64,000 bases of DNA from Heterohyrax brucei. Its lineage: Eukaryota; Chordata; Mammalia; Hyracoidea; Procaviidae. Positions 22,431 to 34,912 of the stretch are shown one piece after another (position 1 is the stretch's first letter; each line of letters starts with the position of its first letter). Position numbers and translations under genes: made by a program. The notes under the pieces are model-generated. The model was not told the origin of the DNA. It saw only the letters and a program-made list of their open reading frames with translations, and ran no database searches. Location of the stretch: assembly GCA_028571685.1 (NCBI GenBank), contig CM053140.1, forward strand, positions 154,427,701 through 154,491,700, given 5' to 3'.

Positions 22431-22743
22431 TAGTATTTGCTTAAAACAACTCTTTCTCTATTATTCAGAGATAATCTATCAGTGATCAAATATTTATCAA
22501 GAAGGCATTAAGGCAAAGAACTGTTTTATGTACTATAAAACCCAACCCATTGCTTGAGAGTCGATTCTGACTCATAGAGACCCTATAGGACAGAGTAGAA
22601 CTGCCCCATAGGGTTTCCAAGTAATGCCTGGTGGATTTGCACAGCTAGCCTTTTGGTTAGCAGCTGTAGCACTTAACCACAGTACAACCATTGTTTCCTT
22701 ACATACCATAAGGAGTGCTAAGAAGTATACCTTAGCTTTTGCC
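22431..22743 (+). repeat. tandem duplication, copy 2 (complete)
   Basis: It contains flank, complete AfroSINE and flank. Both copies share non-SINE sequence on each side ('gcttaaaacaac', 'gctaagaagtatacctta'), so this is a segmental duplication and not two SINE insertions. Confidence 0.85.
22540..22698 (-). mobile_element. AfroSINE, short form, in copy 2
   Basis: An antisense copy from 'gcttgagagtcgattctgac' to 'cttaaccacagtacaac'. One of the better preserved copies. Confidence 0.92.
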
Positions 22744-23137
22744 CTTAGGGAGCTCAGTAGCAGTAACTAATACTGAAAACGAGTAATTAAGTGTTTTAGG
22801 AATTTAAAAGCAAAGATTACCAGATACGAAAAAAAGCAACTTGATGATGGCATTTGAATTGAATCTTTCAAAAATAGATACAACTTCAAAAGCAGATCCT
22901 CATTCTAGTACTCAACAACTATTACGGGTTAAGTGTGCTTTTATTCTCTCAAAGCCTTGCCTCCGACCCAACAGTCAGTATTTAAATTTAGATCCTTATT
23001 ATTTCCTTCCTAGATATTAAAAAGGACTTCTGAAAGCTCAAATTCCTTTGCTCTCCGTTTCAGGGATGGTTTTTACTAAAACACAATTCTGATCTTGTAA
23101 CATCCTTGCATTCTGTATATCAGTAGGTTTTTAGGTT
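22744..23137. other. no recognisable feature
   Basis: AT-rich unique-looking sequence up to a C-run (about 23139-23148) that leads into the L1 poly(T). Confidence 0.4.
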
Positions 23138-24098
23138 CCCCCCCCCCTTTTTTTTTTCGTATTGAGTGAAAATATACAATCCCATATAAATTTGCATACC
23201 TGCCAATGAGCGGCTCCGACTGCTTTCCCTGCCTGGTGACAGCACACTCCTCCTCTCTATTCTCTACATGTCACATTCTCCTAACAATCTCCTATCCACT
23301 CCTCTCCACCTTCTCCACCACCTTCAGTAAGAGGTCAGCCAGATGACATCCTATAAATGCATAGAACCATAAAGTGCACACAGAATATGGTCACTCTGTG
23401 TCACCATGATTTATGATTTATGGACAGGGGCAGCATCAGGACCAGGGGCCATGCTCCCAGGGGAGCCCTAAGACCCCTGGATCGTTGTAGTCTTTTAGTG
23501 GAGATCTCAGGGTGCACCTCTTTTTACTTTTGTGTTGCAAGTGAGACTCAACTTTGTGAGCCCCATCATGGCTGTCACTAATGGTGGCTGGGCACTATCT
23601 GGTTCTTCAGTCACATGTTGCTGTAGTCACCTGCTCACATGGGTCTCTCTGTATTCCAGATTCTCCCTGCCTCTTGTTGTTTTGGTACTTGGAGATCATT
23701 CGTTCCTGCTGAGTTGGGATGATTTGGTGTACCTCAGATGGCAAGTTGTCACCTTTAAGACCCCAGATGCCACTCACCAATCCGGGGTGCAGAAGACTCT
23801 CATAGCAAAGCAATAGTTACATATTTGCCTTGATGTCCCCTGAGAGTATTGTCCCCAGGCCCCCAACCCAGCTACTCCATCTTTGCCATATTGGGTTAAG
23901 ATGGAAGGAGTAATCATGTTATGTTGAAGTCCAGTTAAAATTGATCTTCTTTTTACTGTGTGCTGTCCCAGATTTCACCCAACTGGCTTTCTGTCAACTA
24001 TCTAATCAATACCCCTACTTTCTCCCTCCCTCTATTTCCACCCTTGCAGCCATCTAAGTGTCTTTTCTTCTGTACATGAGTCTGTTTTAAAGTTCTTA

Positions 24099-27000
24099 TC
24101 ATAGGGGTCTCATACAATATTTGTCCATTTGTTGCTGACTACTTTCAGTCAGCATAATGTCCTCCAATTGAAAGCAGGATATGAGATGTTTCCTAAAATC
24201 ATCGTTGTTCTTTATAATTGCATAGTGTTCCGTTGAGTATGTATATCGTAGTTTACCTATCCATTCCTCTGTTGCTGTACATCTGGATTGATTCCATCTT
24301 TTTGCTGTTGTGGACTGTGCTGCAATAAACATTCTTGTGCATGTATCAGTTGGTGTGAATGGCCTTGATTCTGTAGGGTATATTCCAAGCAGTGGAATTA
24401 CTGGGTGAAATGGTATATCTAGACCCAGCTTTTTAAGGAAGCACGAGATTGCTTCCTAAAGAGGTGGCACCATTTTGCAATCCTGCAAATAGTGTAGGAG
24501 AGTTCCAATTTCTCCACAGCCTCTCCAGCATTTGATGTTTTGCATTTTTGGATCATGGCCAACCTTGTTGGGGTGAGATGGTATCTCAATGTAGTTTTGA
24601 TTTGAATTTCTTTAATAGCTAATTATCGTGTACATGTCCGCATGTGTTTTTTTTGGCTGCCTGGATCACCTCTTTAGAGAAGTGCCTGTTCATCTCCTTT
24701 ACCCATAGCTTAATTGGATGATTTGTCTTTTTCTTATTGATATTTTGTGGTATCTTATAGATTATGGAGATCAGGCATTGGTCTGACAGAGTGTTGCCAA
24801 ATATTTTTTCCCATTCTGTAGCTGGTCTCTTAATTCTTTTGATGAAGTCTTTGGATGACCAAAAGTGTTTGATTCTTAGTAATTCCCCTTTATCTATTTT
24901 CTGTTGTTTGTGGTTTGTTTGTCAGATTTTGAAGTCTGCCTACATGGTGTATTAACATTTTCATTGTTGATCTTATTTTTTCCTGAATGAGCTTTGTCAT
25001 TTTAGATTTGATATTTAGGTCTTTTATCCAGTCTGAGTTGGTTTTTGTATAAGGTGTGAGATATGGGTCTTTTTTAAATTTAGTGCAGATGGATATCCAA
25101 TTTTGCCACCATCATTTGTTAAAGAAATTGTTTTTGCCCCAGTTTAATGCCTTAGGGACTTTGTGGAATATCAACTGTTCATAAGAGGATGGTGTCATCT
25201 CTGGGGTCTCAACTCTATTCCACTGATCTGTCTGTCTCTTTTTGTACCAATATCCGGCTGTTTTGAGTACTGTGGCAGTGTAATATGTTCTAAGGTCAGG
25301 TAATAAGAGGCCTCGCAGTGTGTTCTTCTTCTTCAGTAGTGCTTTGCTTATCCGGGGCTTCTTCCCTTTCCAAACAAAGTCGAGGATTTGTTTCTCCATC
25401 TTGTTAAAAAATGTCACTGGAATTTGTATTGAGATTGCATTATAAAAATAAATTATTTGGGGTAAAATAGACATTTTCACAATGTTAAATCTTCCTATCA
25501 ATGAGCAAGGTAGGTTTCTTCATTTATGTAAGTCTCTCTCAGTTTCTTGTAGTAAGGACTTGTAGTTCTTTTAATAAAGGTCTGTTATTTCTCTGGTTAG
25601 ATTTACTCCAAGGTATTTTATATTCTTGGGGCTACAGTAAATGGTATTGATTTGGTGATTGTTTCTTGAATAATCTCTTTGTTGGTATAAAAGAATCCTA
25701 CTGATTTACTTGTGTTTATCTTGTATCTTGACATTTTGCTGAACTCTTCTATGAATTTGAGTAGCTTACTTACGGATTCTTTAGGATTCTTCATGTGTAC
25801 AATCATATCATCCGCAAATAGGGACATTTCTTGGCCAGCACAGATGCCCTTTATTTCTTGGTCTTGTCTAATTGCTCTGGCTAGAACTTCCAGTACAATG
25901 CTGAAAGGAGAGATGAGAATGGACATCGTTGTCTAGTTCCCATTCTCAAGGGGATTTGTTTAAGTCTTTCTTCACTCAGGATGATGTAGACAGTTGTTTT
26001 TTTCTAAATGGCCCTATTTTCATTGAGGAATTTGCCATCTACTCCTATTTTGCTGGGAATTTTTAGCATGAATGGGTGTTGGACTTTATCAAATGCTTTT
26101 TCTGCATCAATAGACAAAATCAGATGATTCTTGTTTTTTGTGTTATTCACGCGGTTGATCATGTTAATTGTTTTCCTGATGTTGAACCAGCCTTGCATCC
26201 CTGGTATGAATCCAACTTGGTCAAGATGGATTATTTTTTTGATATGTTGTATTCTATTGTCAAGAATTTTTTTTGAAGACTTTTGCATCTAGAGTCATGA
26301 GTGATATCGGTCTGTAGTTCTCCTTTTTGGTTGGGTGTTTCCCTGGCTTTAGTATTATGGTTATTCTGGCTTCATAGAATGAACTCGGGAGCATTACATC
26401 ACTTTCTATGCTGTGAAATAGTCTCAGTAATAGTGGAGATAACTCTTCTCTAAAAGCTTGATAGAATTCTGCAGTGAAGCCATCTGGACCAGGGCTTTTT
26501 TTGTTTGGTAGTTTTTGGACCACTTTTTCAATCTCTTCCTTTGTGATGGGTTTATTAGGTCATTCTGCTTCACCTTGTGATAATTTTGGTAGGTGATATG
26601 AGTGTAAGAATTTGTCTATTTCCTCTTGGTTTTCAAATTTGTTAAGAGTACAGACTTTCGTAGTATTCTGTTATGATATGTTTGATTTCTGATGGATCTG
26701 TTGTGACAACTCCCTTCTCATTTCTTATTTGGGTTACTTGTTTCCTTTCCTGGTTTTCTTTAGCAAGTTTAGCCAATGGTTTGTCAATTTTGCTGATCTT
26801 ATCAAAAAACCAGCCTTTGGTCTTTTCAGTTTTTTCAATTGTTCTTCTGTTCCCTAGTTCATTTAGTTCTGCTCTAATCTTTATGACCTGTTTTCTTCTA
26901 GTGCCTGAGAGGATCCTCTGTTGTTCTCTCTCTACTTGGTCAAGCTGTAGGGTTAGCTCTCTGGTTTGGATTCTCTCTTCCTTCCAGATATGTGCTTTTG

Positions 27001-27896
27001 TAGAGATAAACTGACCTCAGAGCACTGCTTTGGCTCTATCCCATAAGTTCTGGTAAGAAGTGTTTTCGTTCTCATTGGAATCCATAAATTTCTTTATTTC
27101 ATCCTTGATTTCTTCTATAACCCATGACTTATTGAGCAAGATTTTGTTCAGTTTCTATGTGTTCCCCTTTCTATCTGTATTTTTTCTGCTATTGATTTTG
27201 ACTTTAATGGCTTTGCAGTCTGAGAAGATGCTTTGCAATAATTCAGTGGTATGGATTTTGTTGAGAATTGCTTTATGTCTTAACACATGGCCTATTGTGG
27301 AAAATATTCCATGTACACTGGAGAAGAAAGTGTAGTTGTCTGCTGATGGATAGAAACTTCTGTATATGTCAGTGAGGTCTAGTTGGTTGATTGTGACAAT
27401 AAGATCTTCTGTGCTTCATTGAGCTTTTTTCTAGATGATCTGTCCAATATTGAGAGTGGAGTGTTGACATCTCCCACTATTGCTGTGGAGTGATCTATAT
27501 CATTTTTTGAGTATAATCAGTTTCTTCGATGTATTTATATGCTCTAGTATTGCATGCATAAATATTTAATATTGTTAAGTCCTGCTTGTGTGTTGAACCT
27601 TCCAGCAATAGTGTCCGTCCTTGTCCATGATGGTGGGTGTTACATTAAAATCTTTTTATCTGAGGTTAGAATTGCCACCTCTGCTCTTCTTTGTGTATTG
27701 TTAGCTTCACAGACATTCTTCCATCCTTAATTTTTAGTTTGCTCCTATCTTTAAGTCTAAGGTGGGTTTCTTGTAAGTAACATATGGACAGATTGTGTCT
27801 TTTGATCCAAGAAATCACTCGATGTCACTTTACTGGAGCATTCAATCCATTCACATTCAATGTAAATATTGATAGGTATGTGTTTAGTGCTGTCAT
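24099..27896 (-). pseudogene. L1 ORF2, full length, multiply interrupted
   Basis: The presumed ATG is at 27896 (minus) and the terminal stop at 24099, about 1265 codons, normal for ORF2. Recognisable blocks are the endonuclease region (26650-27890, no long frame), [16 protein letters not shown] (26260-26523), [12 protein letters not shown] (26004-26288), an intact SLFADDMIV catalytic box (25618-25926), the thumb region (25112-25501) and the C-terminus ending CMRPL (24099-24332). At least five frame breaks. Confidence 0.88.
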
Positions 27897-28329
27897 TGTG
27901 ATATGTTTGTTGCTGTGTTGTTTTCTCTGTTTTTCTTATAATTCTGTTCTGGGATATTTTTCATGAGTTGATTTTTCACCATTTCCAGTGTTGGTTTTGT
28001 GATTGTTGAGACTCCTATTTATGTTTCTTGATTTGATATGTTGCATCTTTATTGTATTGTGCAGCTACCACTGTGATCTCCCTTAATAGTCTATGTTTAA
28101 ACCCAATTTTAACTACCAAAAGTGATATTAACTTCCTCTTCATCTGGAAGGACTATAACTACTGTAGTACCTCCTTCTTTTTAATATGATGACATAGTTT
28201 TCATGATATGATCACTAGATCACGTCTTTTAACATTACAGCTTTCAGTGAGTTTGGAGCCTTCCCTAACTGAGTAGGTTTCTGGGTGATGTGTCCTGTAT
28301 TTGCTTCTAAAATATAAAGTTAGTGATTT

Positions 28330-29250
28330 GTTCTTTTAAGTCAAGAGATTCTTTCACCATTTCTTGTAGCTTTGCTTTGTTTTTTTACAAAGTCTCCGAG
28401 TTTTTGTTAATCGGTGAATGTCTTAATTTCATTTTCATATTTGAAAGATAGTTTTGCAGGACATATAATTCTTGGTCAGAGGTTCTTCTCCTTCCAGGCT
28501 TTGAATGTGTCATGCCACTATCTCTGTGCCAGCATTGTCTCTGCTGAGAAATCTGATGAAAGCCTACAGGGTTTTACTCTGAATGTTAGCTGTACTTTGA
28601 GTCTTGTAGCCTTTAAAAGTTTCTGCTTATGTTTCATTTTGTTAAGCTTGATTATAATACATCTTGGAGTCTTTCTTTTGCGATCTATATTGAGTGGTGT
28701 TCAGTATGCATCTTGGGTATCTATATGCTCTTCTTTCATCATTTCTGTGAAGTTTTCTGTCAGCAGCTCAGCAACAATACTCTCTGTTCTCAGATGTCTC
28801 TCCCTGTTCAGGAACTCCAGTGAATAGTAGATTGTTCCTCTTAATAGAGTCCCACATGGTTCTTAATACTTCTTCATTTTTCTTGTTTCTTTTTTCTGAT
28901 TTCTCTTCATAGATGCTGGAGTAGGTAGCTCTGTCTTCCAAGTCAGAAAGCCTGTTTTCTGATGGTTCCATTCTGTTTTCTTGGCTTTGAATTGAAGTTC
29001 TATCTCTGATGAATTAAAGTCTCCATCTCTTTGATTTTCTTCTTGATCTATTGGATTTCAGAGTACTGATGTTCATCAGATCAAACAGCTTGCTTAATTT
29101 TTCATTTTTCATTGTGGCATTTTGTATAAGGTCTAGGAGGTCTCTATATAATACTTTCGTACTTGTCCTCTGATAGGTTCAGAAAGTCTTCTTTGCCTGG
29201 GTAGTTCTTTGCATCTTTCTTTTGTGGGCCTTCTGAAGCCACAGGTGAAT
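28330..29250 (-). pseudogene. L1 ORF1, broken
   Basis: The block at 28768-28971 reads RLSDLEDRATYSS then NKKNEEVLRTMWDSIKRNN and GVPEQGE: the end of the coiled coil and start of the RRM. The CTD (about 28414-28680) is frameshifted. End points are estimated from ORF1 length. Confidence 0.75.
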
Positions 29251-30217
29251 TCTTCTTAATTGCTCCAGTCCAAAGTTTCTTGCATTTTGGGCATCTGGAA
29301 GTTGTTTTGCTTCACTGGTGTTACCTTAACAGCATCTAAAGCTCAGTATGAAAAGGAAGTTGATCACCAGACACTTCTTTGTACTCCATTGACTGGGCTC
29401 AGTGGAACCTCTGGGGTAGCATGTTCCACCTCCTGATTGGCAAAGACACAGCCCCACTTACAGAGTCACTGGGGAGTTGTCAGCTGACCCTGTGATATGA
29501 GACAGTAAAGTCTTGAAGAGATGCCTTCCAAATGCACAGCAGTTATTTCGCTACTGAAGGGAAATGTACCTGACAGTTTCCAAATTTAGGCTTTCATGTT
29601 TGCAAGTCCCTCTTCCCAGCTGGCAAAGTAAGTTCCTCTATATCAAAGATGCTTTACTGCTGGAAAAGCGCTCTCTGGGCAGGCACTGCTACACAGCCTG
29701 GGAATTAGGTCCAGCTGAGGCCCCCGTATAGGAAAATCCTTCTTCCAGTGAATCAAGACGGCTTCCAGCACAAGTTCCCCCACCTGCCTCAGGAAAGGCT
29801 ATTCAACGGCGGAGAATCACACATTCTGAGCGAGACAGAGGTCAGAGGTGTCAAGTTGCACAGATTCCAAATCCAGGCTCTCAAAATGCAGGGAATCTGC
29901 TTGCTGATCTCATCAACAATGAGTCTGAGCCTTGATGCCAGTCAAACTTCAGCCCCTCCCATCAGGTAAGATAGAGGGGAAAAAAAAGCTAAAGTGGTGA
30001 TTTACCCTCAATCCCTCAAAGCTGACACTGTTCAAGGACAGAGGTAGGCAAAAGAGAAGAAGTTTCATGCTTGGTAGTATATAGACCAAACAGACAGCTC
30101 TATGTCGTGTTCTAGGGCTCACTAGGTGTCCAGAAGGCTCCATTTAATTATCAATTCAGGCCTGAGTTTCCAGAGGGATTTAGGGAGATGTGTGTTTAGT
30201 CTGCCATCTTGATTCCT

Positions 30218-30892
30218 AGGTTTTCAAATAAACTCCGAGATGATCACCCAGGCACATGAGTTCTATGTGATCCAAGTGCCTTGACCTGGTATGTATGGAG
30301 AATCTGCAAGCTGAGCTCTAGCCATAGCAAACAATATACAGCTCCAAATTGTTTCACACTCTCTCAAAATTCTCTACTTTCTTCATTCCCATTCTCCATT
30401 TTATTGTATAACTCCTACTGTATTTTAGGCTTATATTTTTTTGTACCTTTTTTAGGGGCCTTGTTGAACTCTCTTTTAATTTCTAATAGGAATAATCACC
30501 TACCCCCATAGAACACTGACCTGTCTATCTTGGCAGATATGAGACCTCTTGGAAGTCAAGGATCATCTTTCTTGCCTTTGTTTCTCCAAAAATTAACAGA
30601 CTTCCAGGCATCACAAAATACAAGCTTTATGCATGAATGGATATGTAAATTATGAAGGTAGTGGGGATATTGCAATTCACAATATTAAACTGAGTAAAGC
30701 TGTAAAGAGAAAAAGAAAGTATGATCTGTTTAGTGGAAAAGAAATTAGTCTAATTGTCCCAGAACAGAAATTTTGGTGAAGGAGAGCAAGTGATAACAAG
30801 AATAGAAAGAATACAAAGTAGGACTAGTCAAAAAAATTTTATGTGATGAAAGAAATATTCTACGTTTGCAATGTGTAATACTGTAGCCATTA
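30218..30892. other. no recognisable gene
   Basis: AT-rich sequence with short frames only and nothing assignable. Confidence 0.4.
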
Positions 30893-31075
30893 GTTGGATG
30901 ATGTGAAAGGTTAAGCCTTTGACTACTAACCAAAAGGCTGGCAACTCAAACTTGCCTTGGAAGACGGGGCTTGCAATCTGCTTCTAAAAAGTCATAGCCT
31001 TGAAAATCACATATGGGATCACCATGAGTCTGAACTGACTCAACAGAAACTAACAACAACACCAACAAGCCACAT
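30893..31075 (+). mobile_element. AfroSINE, long form
   Basis: A sense copy: 'tgactactaaccaaaaggct', the central module 'gcaatctgcttctaaaa', and the tail 'atgagtctgaactgactcaa' with a final AAC-rich end. Confidence 0.9.
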
Positions 31076-31185
31076 AGGACACTGGGCACTTGAAATGTGG
31101 CTGATGTCATAGGGGAATTAACTTTAATCTTAAATTTGAATTGCCACTTGCAGGGGCTGATATATTAGACAGCTCAGAAAAAAAA
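31076..31185 (+). mobile_element. possible old DNA-transposon fragment
   Basis: 'gggcacttgaaatgtggctg' and 'ttagacagctcag' recall a common mammalian repeat I cannot name with certainty. An A-rich run follows to 31203. 31204-31949 shows nothing else recognisable. Confidence 0.35.
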
Positions 31186-31949
31186 AAGAAAAAAAAAAAA
31201 AAGCAGGTTTTTGGAATGCCCTGGATGACAGAATATTTTTTTAAGGGAATGTCAGAAAACTGAAGAATTCTAAACAGAAAATTGATATAATCTAATGAGT
31301 ATATCAGTGAGCTATAAAAGCTAAATATAAATAAGCAACATTTTGAAAGTATGAAAATTATATGCTATTAGTAGTTGACATTGTGGCTTATTTCTTCTAG
31401 AAATTTTATTTTGTCTCACTTTGTGTAATGAGGTGAAGATAATAGTCAATAATTTTTTAATCTAACTTATTAATGTAAAAAGTTAATGTAGTTTTCAGGA
31501 AATGTTACTACTGGGGTTGCAAAAAAGCATGAATATAAATTATTTCTGTGTTATCTAATTAACTGAATAACAACATGTAACACAATTTGTAATTTTGAAA
31601 CTGTTTTGGTTTTTCATTGCACGCATTTCACATAATAGACAAATAATATGCTTAGCTGTTGAAACCATGTCCAGAATTTTTTTTAATGTTGTTATCTAAC
31701 AATGACTTAGGTGTAAAGTGACTACATACTACAATTTCCAATTGACAGTCCCAGTTACAAATGTTTTAAACCTACTGGCAGCTCTTGGCAGAGCTGCAAC
31801 TTCTTTTTGGAGACACAAAAGTCCAGATTTGGACAATAAATGACATGATCCATATGTATCCTATCACAGACTGCAATATATTTTTTCTTTTAGAAAATAA
31901 CAATGAAAAAACATGACTACATGAGAGTGGCATCTCCCAATCAACTTCT

Positions 31950-32473
31950 TTTTTAGTCAGCTAGGGCTGCTCTAACAGACATACCACAGAGTGGATGGCT
32001 TTACCAAAGGAAAGTTATTCTTACACAGTCCGGTAGGCTACAAGTCCAAATTCAGGATGTCTGCTCCAGGGGAAGGCTTTCCCCCTTGTTGGCTCTGGAG
32101 GAAAGTCCGGTATTGCATCAGCCTTTGTCCAGAGAGCATCGTGGCACAGGAACATCAGGTCTGAAGGACGTGCTCTTCTCCTGGTGCTGCTTTCCTGATG
32201 GTATGAGGTTCCCAATTCTCTGCTTGCTTCTCTTTCCTTTTATCTCTTGAAGGCTGTAAAGATTAAGGGTGGGGCAAGCCATACTCCAGGGAAACTCTCT
32301 TTACAGGGAGCAGCGAGGTGATCTTATAAAGGGATTTACAGTCCCTCCCTAATCCTTTATCACACAGCGTAGGAAAACCAGGAAATGGAGAACAGTCACA
32401 AGATACTGGGAATCATGGCCCAGCCCCATGGCTACACATATTTTTGGGGGGACACAATTTGATCCATAACACT
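31950..32473 (-). mobile_element. MaLR-type solo LTR, antisense
   Basis: It starts 'ttagtcagctagggctgctc' and ends 'gacacaatttgatccataac', the reverse of the LTR at 50952-51479 ('tgtcatggattgaattgtgt' start). About 520 bp, matching that LTR's length. No internal sequence. Confidence 0.85.
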
Positions 32474-32925
32474 TCTATTTGTTTCTTTTTCTGTCAGCAA
32501 AAGCATGACTAGAGGGAATAAGATTCTTGATAAGATAAAAAGAAATTTAGAGGTTAAGAATTTCTTAGGATTCCCTAGGAAACAGAACCAATGAGTTATT
32601 GTGTATTGATAGATACAGACATAAAGATACTAATGGAGAGATATATATATTAGGTATAAAACATATAATTATATATATGGTAATAAATCTTAAATTATTC
32701 TTAGTACTTTTTTAATGTAATATTACTTCGTAATCCTACAGAGGGAAAAATCTTCAAACTTAGCAGAGATCTCTGGATATATATACTTACATATTATCAT
32801 TATCACTGTTCTTTCCATTGTTACTACTTTTGATTTCCTGTTTTACTGCCCATCTGAGCAGGTTAAACACCTCTAGGTGTGGCCTGGCTAGCAAGAACAC
32901 TTCCAGCCTTAGGTAGCTCAGGAGT
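32474..32925. other. no gene; TA-rich stretch
   Basis: TA-rich tracts at 32641-32690; otherwise nothing recognisable. Confidence 0.4.
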
Positions 32926-33132
32926 CTCCAGTCCCAGGCAAGACTCACAGGGCACTGGGAGACAGAATTACCCTTCTCTTCAATTTTCACCCCTTCTCCC
33001 AACAACGTAGGTATACAATTACACTTGGGGCACTCCAGTCCCAGACAGGATTCACAGGTAACTAGGAGATTGGGTTACCCTTCTCTTCAGCTTTCACCCC
33101 TTCTCCTAACAAGGTAGGTATGCAATTACACC
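32926..33132 (+). repeat. two-copy tandem repeat, 107-bp period
   Basis: Copy 1 (32926-33032) and copy 2 (33033-about 33132) both begin 'ctccagtcccag' and contain 'ttacccttctcttca' and 'caccccttctcc'. They are visibly diverged, so the duplication is old. Confidence 0.85.
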
Positions 33133-33354
33133 TAACTGGATTCAAGACAGGAAACACAAAATGCACATGCAACCTTCCAAGAGTTCTCAGTGAGGTATCT
33201 TTGCATTTGTATATTTAGATAACAGTCACCAAGGTGCTGCCCACTTCAGTGGCAAAATCAGACTTGCTCATCCACACACTTCAAATTACACTCTCACTAT
33301 GACGTGGAGTGATGCTAGGTGTCTTAAACCTCCCAGCCCCACCAAAACAAACAA

Positions 33355-33512
33355 GAAAACATTGTCAGCAAGTCAGTTCCAATTCATAGTAATCCTATAG
33401 GACAAAGTAGAACTGCCCCAAAGAGTTTCCAAGGAGTGCCTGGTGGGCTCCAACTGCCAACCTTTTGGTTAGTAGCTGTAGCACTTAACCACCAGCCACT
33501 GGGGTCTTCTAG
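33355..33512 (-). mobile_element. AfroSINE, short form
   Basis: An antisense copy from 'cagcaagtcagttccaattc' through 'gagtttccaaggagtgcctg' to 'cacttaaccaccagccactg'. Confidence 0.9.
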
Positions 33513-34524
33513 GTGTCCTATATCATCTTATTTAGCTAATAGTTCTGTCACAGAAGTCATGCTGATTAATGTTTAGAAAACAAACTTTCATAGTAACTGC
33601 TTTTTAGAAACAGTAACTATTATTCTTTAATTGATATAGAGATGAACTATACTGAAAAAAAGATACATGTAAGCAAAATACAAAACAGAGGAAAATACAT
33701 TAATTCAAAACAGCAACTATTTTAGATTTTCAGAGAATTAATGAATTTTGGGGAAAAGGCTTCCAAATCTTTCTAAAAATCTAATAAGTTTTCCTGGAAG
33801 TTAAATACATGTGGCAGAGTCTTAATTTAAAGAGAAAAACAAACAAACAAACAAGCAAAAAAACGGTATTACCTTTATAGTCCCAGGGAGGAAAACTTTA
33901 AGCACAGCAAAGATCTCAGGATAAAATTTAAAGCAATAGATGAGAGAAAGACAAAGATGTAAGTATATACACTGTGAGAGTGAAGTTGGAAGAATCTTGC
34001 TTGCAATGTGCCTTGAATGTACTTGCAGGAGACCAGAGGCTAAGAAGGAACGAAGGAATAGGTAGAAGGCTTTGTAATGACAATTAGGTATCAAAAGAAA
34101 AATCACAGGCTTCTGAGAAAGAAAACACCAGGGTCTAAATGATGGTTTAAGAATCTGTTTTCTACTTCTGTATGCAGGATGAGTTGCACAAGAAGCGAGG
34201 CCTCGGGAAAGTAAGAATTAAATTGAATCTAGATAAAAGAAGCAGCAGTTAGGACATATAGAGGGTGGATGCAGTATAGTGATTTAACCTTCTATTTGTT
34301 CTTTGAAACAGAGGTGAAAGCCATTCTTGTTACTTTCAGATAATACTAAATTTGAATATATTAACCACAACGGGAGCAGAAAAACAAGACACTGATTCCC
34401 TATATAAGAAGCCCATAAAACATATTAATTAGATTCAGTATGGAAATTCACCTAGAAAACATTATTTTTATGTAATTAAAATAATTAAGCAGAGTAAATG
34501 AAATAATGTGTTGTGTGTTGACAA
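33513..34524. other. no recognisable gene or repeat
   Basis: AT-rich sequence with an AAAC-type run (33837-33850) that produces a spurious minus-strand frame. Confidence 0.4.
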
Positions 34525-34905
34525 AATTATTTGTTTATATTTGTTGTGATTGAGTGAAAGTGTGCAATTCAGTTTAAATTTGTGTGCCCACCTATTTGGG
34601 CAGCAGCTCCTGCTGCTCTCCTTGCCTAGTGATAGTATACTCCCTGTTTCTGTTCTATACATGTCAAATCCTCTTACATTTTCTTGTCCCCTCTTCTCTA
34701 CCCTCTCCACTTCCCTACTGTTGGCCAGTAGGACAACACCCTATAGATGCACAGAACCGTAAATTGCACACACGATATGGTCACTGTGTGCCACTGAGTC
34801 CAATCCATTCCTGTCCTAGGAGTTGACATCAGTAATGATTTATGAACAGGGGTAGCATATTTGTTTTTACTTTTATACATAGCTGGTCCAATTTTTATAC
34901 TGAGT
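34525..34905 (-). mobile_element. L1 3' UTR end, antisense
   Basis: It matches the 3' UTR of the L1 at 23159-23440: 'gattgagtgaaagtgtgcaa', 'cacacgatatggtcactgtg'. After about 34858 part of the UTR seems deleted and only a short further match remains. Confidence 0.8.
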
Positions 34906-34912
34906 CACTTAA

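Larger units (their letters stand above)
23138..30217 (-). mobile_element. near full-length L1, antisense, decayed (about 7.07 kb)
   Basis: It starts at the left with a T-run (23149-23158, poly(A) reversed). It continues through the 3' UTR, ORF2 (24099-27896), a short spacer, ORF1 (about 28330-29250) and a 5' UTR of about 0.9 kb. It ends in 'gtctgccatcttgattcc', the L1 5' end in reverse. Length and order are those of a complete L1. Flanks share only 'taggtt', so the target duplication is doubtful. Confidence 0.88.

Noticed and set aside
28414-28827. 137-codon plus-strand frame
   Set aside because: It lies antisense over the ORF1 region of the full-length L1.
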